A stretch of DNA of 64,000 bases, taken from Amanita rubescens. Lineage: Eukaryota > Basidiomycota > Agaricomycetes > Agaricales > Amanitaceae. The stretch spans positions 1 to 64,000 of the forward strand of contig WION01000055.1 in NCBI GenBank assembly GCA_015039365.1. Reading direction: 5' to 3'. This document shows, one piece after another, positions 1-10,272 of this stretch (within the stretch, counting starts at the first letter, position 1; the number at the start of each line of letters is the position of its first letter). The translations under genes were made by a program, and so were the position numbers. The notes under the pieces were generated by a model. That model saw nothing but the letters and a program-made list of their open reading frames with translations. It did not search any database and had not been told where the DNA came from.

Positions 1-275
1 CCAAAGTAGACAAATGGGCATGATCATGCGTGATCATGCATGATAATGAGTGAACGGCGTGATAATGCGTGGCTACTGAGTGATAACGCGTGATCATGCA
101 TGATAACGCATGAACTTCCAGTGATCACGCGTTATTGACATATTTTAAATTTCTTGAAATTTTGCGATTCATGGGTGATCCATGCATGAACTTAAAATGC
201 TTGAAATTTCAGCAACATGTGGACCATTCGTGATCAACGCGTTGTCCACGCATGATTCACGCATGAATATACCCA
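1..275. repeat. Degenerate GCATGATCACGC-type repeat, left copy
   Basis: AT/GC-alternating sequence made of variants of TGATCATGCGTGATCATGC, GCATGATAACGC and GTTGTCCACGCATGA. The reverse complement of 18,700-18,990 carries the same words in the same order, including a nearly identical stretch around GTGAACGGCGTGATAATGC and a later GTTGTCCACGCATGA. The two blocks are therefore inverted copies of one repeat family. No coding potential is seen. It may be a non-autonomous element or a dispersed genomic repeat; no target-site duplication could be defined. Confidence 0.7.
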
Positions 276-429
276 CTTAGAAAAACAAAAACCTTTTTCA
301 TCGGTTGCAGGATTATCGGTGAACAATGTGTATATACACTAACTACGTCGTGTACGCAAAACGAACAAGTATACAGATTATAACTTACCGTGCATGATAC
401 GCCGCAACAGAATGTGAGGCCGAGCGTTT

Positions 430-1185
430 GATTAGAACGTTGATTGAGAGGGTGAGAGCGTTGTTGTTGTTGAGCTTGATGCATGTGGCGTACCTCCTCA
501 ACCGGACCTCGATGAAGGCTTTACCTATGGAAAAGACACCGTTTGAATTAATCACCGTGTAGAAGGCGTATGTAACAAACTTACCGGTCTGGGATGCTGT
601 TGTTTGGGTACATGACGCCTCGTCTGGCCAACTTCTTGTGCGTGCGAAGGAGTTAGAGGCGTTGGAACTACAGTCATGCCGTTGTTTGGGTACCTGACGG
701 CTCGTCTGGCAAACTTCTTGTGCGTGCGAACGAATTAGGGGGGTTGGAACCACAGTCACTTGCGGAGGCCAAGAGAAGTCCGGATTGGGCGCGTTGGAAG
801 CAAGCTATGGAAAAGGAAAGGGAGGCGTTAGAGAAGCACGGAACTTGGGGAATCGAACACTTACCTCAAGGAGCGAATGTGGTTGGGTGTGATGCTGCTG
901 GCAATATCATTCGGTATAAGCTCGTCTTGTCGCCCAGGGGTTCTCGCGTAGCTCTTGCGAAGGATCATCAGTTTCACGCGATTCCACTTTATAGGTTGGA
1001 TCGTCGATGAAGGCTTGGTGGGGTTTGTGTATTGCGCCACGGAGGAAATGATTGCGGATGTGTTGACTAAAGCGTTTCCGAGCATGAAGTTGAAGCATTT
1101 TCCGTCAAGATCGCTCTTGTATGAGGGGGAGCCTTGGATGGTCCAATCCCGCCGAGTACGTGGGCGTGATGGATTTGATGCGTGA
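430..1185 (+). pseudogene. Ty1/Copia retrotransposon relic
   Basis: Pieces of a Copia polyprotein lie in order but in different frames with large parts missing. At about 475-570 is an integrase-tail motif (AYLLNRTSMKAL and KTPFELI). At 600-750 is the region after it (WVHDASSGQLLVRAKE). At 740-940 is the start of the reverse transcriptase (SLAEAKRSPDWARWKQAMEK, GANVVG, DAAGNIIRYK), with the expected stretch after GANVVG deleted. At 1,000-1,110 is the RNase H end (EEMIADVLTKAF). Most of the reverse transcriptase, all of gag and the protease, and any LTR are absent. A stop follows KTPFELITV. This is a dead, internally deleted copy, recognised from family motifs only. Confidence 0.8.
600..750 (+). 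repeat. About 79-bp direct duplication inside the Copia relic
   Basis: The segment starting GTTGTTTGGGTACATGACGC near 602 recurs near 680 as GTTGTTTGGGTACCTGACGG. Both run on through CTTCTTGTGCGTGCGAA to GTTGGAAC. The offset is about 79 bp, so the second copy is in a different frame. The duplication is internal to the dead element and several substitutions already separate the copies. Confidence 0.75.
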
Positions 1186-1449
1186 TGCCGAGGACGTGAT
1201 GATCGATGATCAGTGCTTGATGCGCTATCTTTAGTACATTTCTGCAGCGACGCCTAAACGTCGTTTCCCCGTTTTTTTCTACCGTTCCGCTGTCTCATAC
1301 ACTGCGCGCTTCTCACTTATAGCTTAGATATTGCTAGATGTCACCTCAGTCTGTTCCACCACGACTGAGGTGAGCTTTTACGATACATGTTCTTCTCTTT
1401 ATAGTTTTACTCATTATATCTATAGTTATTGATTGTCCCACAGCTGTTT

Positions 1450-1660
1450 GCGATACGAGTGTGAGATTGCGGTTTGGAGAACCTGTGACGAAACCGATCT
1501 TATGGAAGGTAGACGTTTTCGACGACGAGTGCGAGATTGCTTTGGGGAGAAGCTGTGGCGAGACCGATCCTGTGGAAGACAGGCGTTTGCGAGATGAGTG
1601 TGAGATTTCCGTTGGGAGAAGCTGTGACGAAACCGGTCTAATAGAACCGTTGGGCAGACG
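1450..1660 (+). repeat. Three tandem units of about 70 bp
   Basis: Units anchored on GAGTGTGAGATT begin near 1,457, 1,527 and 1,596 (periods 70 and 69). Each continues through GGGAGAAGCTGTGACGA and ACCGATC. Unit lengths that are not multiples of three argue against a coding repeat, although units 2 and 3 happen to read as a 23-residue repeat on the plus strand. Confidence 0.8.
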
Positions 1661-1975
1661 AAGTTCAAGATACTAGTAGGTTGCGACGTGGTCAGGCGAT
1701 ATTTTGACAAACCCAGGTGGTGGAGGCGGTGGCGAAAACGTTAATGAGGGAAAAAGCTGGGCGGACAGAGCTGAAGAAAGTAGGTGAACGCTGAGCAGAT
1801 TCCCGCGCGCATTGCTGCCTTCGTGACCTCGCCTTGGGGGTCTCGCAGCTGTAACGCTATCCACGCCGAGGTCTTTACCATTTTGGGCTATTCCCCTGCC
1901 AGTACCAATTCAGCCACCTTTTATCTCCCATTATTACCCACCCAAGCCATGCCAGGTGCGTTCTTAACCAATTCG

Positions 1976-2504
1976 ACTCAAATTCCTATTCACCGTAGTA
2001 GCGACCTGGAGTCGAGATAATATCAAACGAATTGGCAACACGATGGGCTCGGTTTCCTTCCAAAGTACGTCCACTATCGGGTACGACGTTACGACCAAAT
2101 TTTGACACCTCGTATAAAACGACTAAAGTAGTGATTAAGCTGGGCGAATGGTTTAAGAAGTTAGCAGAGGCAGTTACCGGGTTCTCTTCCGCAGGTAAGT
2201 CCACCGATGAACCATGACTACTGCCTTATCCAATTCAATTGCGTTCAACTCAAATTCCTATTCACCGTAGTAGCGACCTGGAGTCGAGATAATATCAAAC
2301 GAACTGGCAACACGATGGGATCGGTTTCCTTCCAAGGTACGTCCACTATCGGGTACGACGTTACGACCAAATCTTGACGCCTCGTATAAAGCGACTAAAG
2401 CAGTGATTAAGCTGGGCGAATGGTTTAAGAAGTTAGCAGAGGCAGTTACCAGGTTCTCTTCCGCAGGTAAGTCCACCGATGAAACATGACTACCGTCTTA
2501 TCCA
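1976..2504. repeat. Direct duplication, two 257-bp units 272 bp apart
   Basis: 1,976-2,232 and 2,248-2,504 are nearly identical, starting ACTCAAATTCCTATTCACCG and ending near CATGACTAC. A 15-bp linker separates them. Each carries an open minus-strand frame of 72 codons, but the translations differ at about nine positions with few silent changes. The frame therefore looks incidental. High similarity suggests a fairly recent tandem duplication of a non-coding or relic sequence. Confidence 0.85.
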
Positions 2505-4080
2505 TTAAAGCGAAGTGCTGCATTCGGCAATTGGGAAGTGCAAGGTCAAGGAACGCACAACAGAAGGCCAGAGCTATGAGGGCGGGGAGGACGTATGATG
2601 GCCATTTTTGCGCCTAAAACCACAATCTCTTGATAAATTTGTATCCGTCACCAATATCTTGTATTCGCTTTTGATCCCCCGACGATACTTGCACGCCGCC
2701 AGCGGATTATCATACCCTATCTTCAGCACACTTTTGCTAATATATCATACCCCACACCATTACCCCTATTTTTAGAATATGTCACATCTTCACGTATACA
2801 TATTTCCATACTTGTTGTTCTTGTTGTCCAGTACGAACATACTTCTACGTACAAGACCCGTTTTCATTCACTATAATACAAATCAACGTTCAAGAGAAGA
2901 AAAAGAGAAACGTATGAGTGCCCGTTTCGTCATCGCAACCGAAGCGATCCTTTCCCACAATCAAACGGATCACGAATCCCTGATGAATCATGCCTTAAGA
3001 GGGAATTCGGGATGAAGTCAGTTCCGTTGGCATATGACGCACAAATATCTGTTCGTCTGGTCTGGCACCAATATTCGTTTCTCGCATCATATCCTGCCAT
3101 ACCGCCATTGTTCGGTATGATAACTGGCGCAGCGTCTCCCGTCCGTATGATGTTTTACATAGATATACACGCTAAAGAAATATAAATAGTTTTTAGCCTC
3201 GACTGGTGAATGTATATGTACATGAATACCTTACGATCGCTAAATTGGTCCGTGTCGTGTGATCAACAGGCGTTAGCAGCAGTTTGTGAAAAGGCGACAC
3301 TTCATTCAACAGTGACTTTGACCGTTTAAGAGACCATAGACATTACTTGAACTATCATAGAACGCACCGCTAGATCCGTAACCTTGCACGACTTCTTTCT
3401 CTTCTTTTTTTTTTGACCCAATTAATCAACGCCATTGTCAACGCGAAAATGGCTATTGCACAGCCTATATCTCACTTGCATTTTCCGGGAACGCCGTCAT
3501 CCACGACTAATAAACTATTCTAACATAGAAAGTATCCATCCGCGAGAACAAGTCGCGTTTAGGAGAGCTCCTGCACAAAGAGAAGGGTATATAGTTTGCG
3601 TATATAGTTTGCGCATATATTACAACGTCTCACCATATCTTGTATCCCCGATTGTCCAATTCAACTGCCGGGTAACGGATGCATCAGGTTACCACCTATC
3701 TTTTGGAAGATAAACTGTTGAGCCGGTACCTGGAGAGGATAAAGTCAACATCCAAATCGGAGTTTTTATCATCTCGGAATTAAATCGCTTGTTTATCTGG
3801 AAAGATAACCACACGTCCCAACACGCAGAACATGATCCCGTCGAATACCTACTAATTCCGAATCATCAGTCTTAGATTACATCTGTAAAATGAACCGCAA
3901 ATAATATATTTGTGACCTAACGGCAATCTTTCTATTTGACGCAGATATATCCACTTTCCCGGCCATCCCGAGGTTAAAAGGTGCATGCGCCCGGAGCGAG
4001 AAGCCGAGGATGGGTCGTCGTAAAAGGCTGACTATGCCATTCGGCAACGCAGCGGATGTGAAATTTTAACACGGAAAAAG
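2505..4080. other. No gene recognised
   Basis: Only short frames without family resemblance or splice support are seen. The stretch includes AT-rich sequence and a poly-T run near 3,400-3,412. The last part is the probable promoter of the gene starting at 4,081. I see no RNA gene. Confidence 0.6.
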
Positions 4081-7000
4081 ATGGGGAAAAAAGACTGCTC
4101 AAACTCCCACCTCTTTACCTTCGGCCTTCATCTCATGTCTGCTGTTAACGACAAGCCTATGCAAAACCGCGGAGAGTGCACTCAGAGGACGTGCAACTGC
4201 GACCGTGCTCTGTTTGGTCCCTTATACGAAGGACAACCCAAGAATGCATCTGAACCTTGCCATTGCAACCATCCTTGGTGGATGCACGCCGACGTTCAGC
4301 CGTCAACCACAGGACGTGGCCATTGCCAATCCAGCGGCTGCGGAGGGTATTATCCAATGGTAAAATCTCTGTTTACTTCGGGAACGATTAAAACTAAGGA
4401 CCACTTTAGGACCACGGAGCTTACCCTAGGTCATGCGTATGTGGGCAGCCATACGATCGCCACGAGCTCCTTGTCTCGGCTCCGTCCGAGTCAAACGGAG
4501 AGACTGCCGCCGTCATCGCTCGTAGCCCTCCTGTACGCGCGTTTGCTAACGTGGGTAGGGGGCCCGTCCTCTGGGACCCGTCTCGCTCGACCGTGAACGA
4601 GGTCAATCGGCAGCGAACGGAGGCAATGGTACGACACCGCCCCCCCAACTCACGTAGCCGCACCCAGACGTCACAGCCAGCTCCGCAAATCCCTCCGCCC
4701 TCTTCCACTCTCATTGAAGATTACATTTGCGCAGTATGGCCCTTCGTGGTGCGTCAGCCTCTTGCCAGAAGTGACCTCGTCACTGAACTTACTTAGCTTG
4801 ACAAATCATATTCGTACAAAGGTCACCTGCCACCCAAACCTGTTTTCACCGTTCGCCTTTTCGAGGAGACAGTGGAACACTTGTTTAAAAACGAACTAGC
4901 TTTTCGTCTAAAAATTGGTCAGCACAGGTCTGAACTGTGGAAGATAATTGATCGTTCCTTACATGAGCATCTCACTAACCACGGATTCCAAATCACCCGT
5001 CGCGACGGGGACAATGGAAACTCGTTTAATAAACTGTCTTGGGATGTGTTGGGTCAATCGAAGAAAACCAGGGACCGGCTAGATTTCAAATCGGGTTTAG
5101 TCGGGCTTGCAGGTTTCACCCTCGAATTCTTGTCCAGAGAAGCGATCAATGTGCCGCTCTACGAAGGTGGACCCAAAGTTCCATGTCTTTTCCTCGGTAT
5201 GCGACCATCCTTGTCATTGTATGTGCTCCTTGCTGATCTACGCGTCTAGCCCCTACACATGGTAACATTCGGGGTCCCATAACTGATGGGCCTGTCAGTC
5301 ACCTACATCACGCATGCATGCCATGGCGCCTATTAGCCCGCTTCAAAACGCTGTTTAAGACCGATAAAGTCGGTGGTGACGAGTGTATTGCTGGTCAATG
5401 CCCCACCGCCGAAGAAGAACCTGTCCCAACTCCCTCTGTAAGTGCCATTGAATTCTGGACACCAGCACTGACTGGTTTATCCAGAATACTGTTCGTCGCG
5501 CTCGGTCTCCATTGTCCCCAGTAAGAAGACTTCCGATGCACCTTTCTTCTGCTCACCGTTGTCCTACAGCCACATAACCGCAATGTCCGGCAACGCCGAG
5601 ACAGCCGGAACTCGCCAGCCTCCGACGAAGATAGTGACATGGAGGATCTTCCGTTGCCGCCGTCGCCCGCGGTAAGGACTTTCGCGATGTACATTTCCTC
5701 TCTTCAACCCTTGTTCTACAGACTCGTCGCCGCCTGAACCCCCGGCAGCGTCCAATCCCGTGGGTCTCGCCCTCCGATGACGACGAAAGCAGTGACAGCG
5801 ACGTGGAAGTTGTGGTTTTGCCGAGAGATGACGATAGGCCGCAGGCCCACGATATGGACGTGGACAGTGTTATTTCCATCGTAGGCCAAGACTTATTTGA
5901 AGAAGAACCTCCTGCTTTGCCCAACTTATTAGCAGCACTCAATCACGTAGACGATGTCAAGCTTCTGCGATTGGAAAAACTCGACGAATGGCAGCGACGC
6001 ATCCGTCGCCAGAACAATGGGATCAATTATAGCATCAATGCGCCCTCATCGAACGCCGCCGCAATCGCGTTGATTGATATACTAAGCCAATTGTCAGATG
6101 GCATTCAGCCGAGGGATTTGGTACTGCCAGGCGCGCCTATCGAATGCGAGTTTACATCCTGTAAGGCGTTATTGTCACCCATACGCCCCTTTTTCGTGTA
6201 AGTGACAATGAGCAATCCCACTTTGTCTATCTGACTGCCATTCAGAGGAAACGGGAAGGAGTTCCACCAGATTGCGTTGGGGGACGGACCCGCACACAGT
6301 GTCTTGCAAGTAGCTCTTGACATCCGTCTAGAGTCCACGCCTCGTTGGCTCCCGTTCCTTGGCGATGCCTACCGTACTTTGAACTTTGGTCGTGATTCCA
6401 CTCTGTTACGGGGCTCTCAAGTTACAGATTTCCGGGTAGATGGTTCGTTGACTGCGCTAGTGATGATTCAGCTCCTACAAGAGCCATACCCGATCAACCC
6501 GTTCCTTGTGTACGCAGCATTCTTCCCTGACGAAAAATGCCTTGATTTCCTCGCGAAGCCGTATGGAGAGTATAAACCCGAACATCTACTCGCGATGATA
6601 CCGGACAAGGAGACACAGGCGCTTGTTGCCGCCATCTTCGCACACCGCCCTGACGAAACACACACACCGATACAAGTGGCACGTCATCCATTGCTTAGCC
6701 GAGCTGTCGTCACGCCAAACGCCCAGATTGACATTGCCATGTTTGCCGAGCCCCGGCAACCTGACGAACATACGACAATTATTCGCTTGCTCTTGTCTGA
6801 TGTTCTTATTGGACACGCGCACGCATGGAAGCAACTTCAATTCAAGGCCTTCGCAGGTGGGCTACGCCTGGGCATCTGCAGCATCGACCATATTGTCAAG
6901 GTCAGTGAAGGTATTTATTTGTCGAGGATTGTTGACTTACAGTATACGTTATAGCCCAGAACCGACGGGGAAGACCAAAACGACATATATCTGTACGCTT

Positions 7001-7581
7001 TCAAACTTGTGTCAACACTTTGGAACAACCGGATCGAGTCGTATTTCGACGTGTTCAATCGGATCTCCATTTCCTGCGTGTACAAACCAGCTGATGCAGA
7101 AATAGCTGAAATTTACGCTCGTTTGTTCCTTCTACGTCTGTTCCGATGGATCAAGGGCCGGGGGCATCCGCCGGAACTGGTGGGAAGCATCGTGTCCGAG
7201 GAAAAGAACTCAGAAAGCGAGAGTTCACCACCCACGATGCGGGCCAAGCTCTTTTGGAAAGCCATGACGGATACCGTCAGTTTACCTGCAACAAAAGCGG
7301 GTAAGGATGTCACTGTATGTCCACTTCAAGTTCGCCAGCTACGTACGCTGAATCTTTAACACTAGATTCGCCTGAAATATATGCCGTCGCTGCAGCCCTC
7401 TCGTCACCGACCGTGTTTGCACATCTCTGTGTGCGCCAAACAAATGGACGTCACTTTGGAACCAGACCTCATGAACCTGCTCCTGGAACCCGGATCGATG
7501 ACTAACGGGGCAGACACCGCTTTTGATCTATGGATCCACTCGTTGTTGGCAACAGCGGACAACGATTATAACAATTTGTAG
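4081..7581 (+). CDS. Cys/His-rich protein with a HECT-like C-terminal region (lineage-specific)
   Basis: Ten exons join in phase: 4081-4359, 4410-4748, 4797-5196, 5250-5437, 5485-5520, 5570-5671, 5722-6197, 6246-6900, 6955-7314, 7366-7581. They give about 1,016 aa. The N-terminus (about 33-115) has zinc-binding-like spacing: CNCD, CHCNHPWWMH, GHCQSSGC and CVCGQPYDRHELL. A Pro/Arg/Ser linker follows, then basic and acidic stretches in three tiny exons (SPSDDDESSDSD). From about 607 to the end, segments such as LGDGPAHSVLQVALDI, FRVDGSLTALVMIQ and PINPFLVYAAFF resemble the HECT E3 N-lobe. RHRPCLHISVCAKQMDV could match the catalytic-Cys loop of the C-lobe. Ubiquitin-ligase activity is inference; the HECT match is by eye and weak. 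The gene is convergent with the integrase, 110 bp apart. The first ATG before the Cys motifs was chosen as start. All introns are 48-54 nt, which supports a real gene. Confidence 0.75.
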
Positions 7582-7691
7582 AATATCGCTATATGTTGAA
7601 AGCTGTAGGCATCAGTAAAATAGATCAATGATAAGATATATTGCCTCACATACAAAGAACGCAAACGCAAAGTCTACATGCACTGCTATAA

Positions 7692-10164
7692 CTATGGCTG
7701 GTTAAACAGGTCGTGGCACCACGTTAAGGCGCGAATCCAGATAGCCGTCTTTACATCCGAGTCATGCGTATCCCTGTCAAACACCTCTTGCAATATATAA
7801 TCCAACTCTTCCACCTGAGGCCGGGTCAATGGACAGTCCGGCGCTTCACATGGAACGTCATTCATGTTGTCCGGGGCATAATCGTCGAAGGGGTTCTCCC
7901 CCCTCGATTGCAACTCCCGAATGAGTTCTTCATCTTCCACACCTTCCCAATCGATGCCAAACTCGCCAACATTTTCAATGTCGTCTTCTTGTCTCCAAAC
8001 GCCATCAACGTTCAGGCGTTCTCTCAATCCGGACAAGAACATATCGCGGGGAGCCCTGTTTTTTTGTCCCTTGAGTCGCATAACATGAGAGTTCCAGTCT
8101 TCCGCCCATTCTTCTATATTGTTGTTGAGGTTGTGAAGGAAGAGATGGTGGATCAACCAGAGATGGGCAGCTGAATCCACACGTAATCCATGAAACTCTT
8201 CCAGAGATTTAAAGAAGGGCTTCCACTTGGCAACGATTGTTCGTCCCACTTCCACCCATAGCCTTTCGATACGAATGTTGTGTACTGACCTAAAGCTTGC
8301 ATTAAATCCCGCATAACCCGCTCTGGATGGGTTATCTCTCACCTTCCCCAGATGTACGATCCGCGATGATCGCCTCGTTCCTGCATCATATATGCCGCTA
8401 CTCGGACATTTTCAGTTCCATGGTCCCCGCGAACTCTACTAGGGAGTCCATGTTTGGTCACCGCCTCGATAAATACATCTAAGACGGTGGCAGCTCTGTT
8501 GTTCGTGCTGCATCTAAGTCCGGTTATGAAGCGTGATTTTCCATCGATAAAGCCGTGAATCACGAATTTCCATCTGATGAGTTCTGATCCATTTGTGAGC
8601 ATGGCGCGTCAAAACAGGAGATGACACTTACTGTGATTACCATCGTGATGCCAAAGAGAATTCACTTCAGGTACCGAATAGACACGCCTCTGGATCGGTC
8701 GGTTGACAAAACGTGGCTGCAACCCTCGTACTCTTGTCATAGAGGGACGTATAAGCTGACGTGCAACTTGATAACCGCGAGTTCGCAGGCCAGCCCTGAC
8801 AAACTCCAGGCTATACTTCGGAAACTGATCTAGGATGCTTTTGACCTCTTCATCTAGACGCTCCGGTTGACCTCTAAAGTGAAAACGCGTCGGTCCGGTG
8901 GGATGCCACTCTTTGGCAAGTGTTCCGTCAGGTTGGACCACTTCCTGGATGACGGGAGGCGCGGGCTCTGCCAGCTGATATTCAAGAAGCCGTCGGCGTA
9001 CGGTTCTCGCGGAACACTGTACTTGCTCCGCGATATCTTTTAATGTTATTCCTTGACATGCGTACGACAGCCACTTCTTGTCTATAGCGATTCGGGGTCG
9101 ACCTCGCCCGCTCCGTTGCTCAAGCTGTGCCAACGGTATCAGGCTCCCGCACCACGTCGTCTGTAGCCGCGGTTATGGCAGCATTTAAGTACGCAGCCAT
9201 ATCGTTAACAGAAACTTGTATGGTATCATAGTCTTCTTGTTCCAACAGGTTTCTGGCCTGTAGAGAAAGTACACAGGTCAGCATTCCACGATTTCATCTG
9301 AAAAATATTAATAAAAAGACGTACCCTTTCCGCGTCAGCCGTAAACGCGAGTACCTCATCTAATTGAACACGAAGGCGGACGGCATCACCATTTTGTATA
9401 CGCAGACTCTGAGTTACGCGTCGACCTAGGTCTTCGTACGCGACAAGCAGTGCTTGTGTCCCCCCCCCTCTCCGTTCCTCAAGGTGCGCCTCCCTTACCA
9501 CGTCGTCTGCAGCCGCGGTTATGGCAGCATTTAAGTACGCAGCCATATCGTTAACAGAGATTTGTATGATATCATAGTCTTCTTGTTCCAACAGGTTTCT
9601 GGCCTGTAGAGAAAGTACAAAGGTCAGCATTCCATGATTTCGTCCAAAAAATTAATAATATGACGTACCCTTTCAGCGTCAGCCGCAAAAGCGAGTACCT
9701 CGTCCAATTGAACACGAAGGCGGACGGCATCACCATTTTGTATACGCAGACTCTGAGTTACGCGTTGACCTAGAACTTCGTACGCGTCAAGCAGTGCTTG
9801 TGTCCCCCCTCTCCGTTCCTCAAGGTGCGCCTCCCCTACAACGTGGTCTGCAGCCGCGGTTATGGCAGCATTTAAGTACGCAGCCATATTGTTGACCGAG
9901 ACTTGTAAGGTAGCGTAGTCCTCTTGTTCCAACAGGTTTCTGGCCTGTAAAGAAAATGTAAAGGTCAGCTTTCCATTGATTTCGTCGCAAAAAAAAAAAA
10001 AAAAAACATTTATGACATACCCTTTCCGCGTCAGCCGTAAACGTGAGTACCTCCTCCAATTGAACTCGGAGGCGGACGGCATCGCCGTTCAGTATGCGCA
10101 GACTCTGAGTTACGCGTCGACCTAGGTCTTCGTACGCGTCGAGAAGCGCTTGTCTGTGATCCAT
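7692..10164 (-). CDS. DDE-type integrase/transposase with amplified N-terminal helical cassettes; one frame break
   Basis: Exons on the minus strand: 10164-10021, 9944-9669, 9603-9325, 9257-8632, 8583-8343, 8289-7692. The first four encode repeated helical segments ([34 protein letters not shown]). Then come [14 protein letters not shown] with a helix-turn-helix-like stretch ([19 protein letters not shown]) and an rve-like catalytic core. The first Asp is in [11 protein letters not shown] and the second in RGDHGTENV. The Glu is in [11 protein letters not shown], joined across the 53-nt intron 8290-8342. This matches the 'integrase core domain' family abundant in Agaricomycetes. Near 9,130-9,150 the helical frame and the integrase frame differ by a net +1 nt. 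Removing 31 nt between GT and AG would restore phase, but that is unusually short for an intron. The gene may thus be just broken. Start: ATG at 10,164; longer frames lack an ATG. It diverges from the gene at 10,273. Confidence 0.8.
9258..10020 (-). repeat. Tandem exon-intron cassettes, period about 343 bp
   Basis: Introns 9945-10020, 9604-9668 and 9258-9324 all start GTAYGTC and end YTWTACAG, and each is followed by an exon starting GCCAGAAACCTGTTGGAACA. Acceptor spacings are 341 and 346 bp. Each exon encodes [10 protein letters not shown] through [16 protein letters not shown]. The copied unit is thus a whole intron plus exon in phase 0, so the protein lengthens by about 92 residues per copy. 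A run of about 18 A (T on the coding strand) lies in the first intron. Confidence 0.9.
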
Positions 10165-10272
10165 ATCCTTGGTGCGCGCAGCGCGGGCAACCGTTGGCTG
10201 TGTTTTGACGCTGACTTTCAAATACGCGGAATAATTTTTTTATCATCCGATTCCCTATATCCTCATAAGAGG
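10165..10272. promoter_or_regulatory. Divergent intergenic region between integrase gene and its neighbour
   Basis: Only 108 bp separate the two start codons (ATG at 10,164 minus and 10,273 plus). The region holds a short AT-rich stretch (AATAATTTTTTTATCATCC, near 10,228). Shared regulatory sequence is inferred from the spacing; no specific factor site was recognised. Confidence 0.45.

Noticed and set aside
1..275. CRISPR-like or centromeric array
   Set aside because: The words are degenerate, not evenly spaced, and there are no unique spacers; this is eukaryotic DNA.
1986..2476. Pair of 72-codon minus-strand frames in the tandem duplication as small genes
   Set aside because: Most differences between the two copies change the amino acid, no family is recognisable, and the frames start or end in the duplicated spacer; they look like chance frames.
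2779..3015. 78-codon plus-strand frame with a hydrophobic start as a secreted protein
   Set aside because: It sits in AT-rich sequence with no splice support and no family resemblance.
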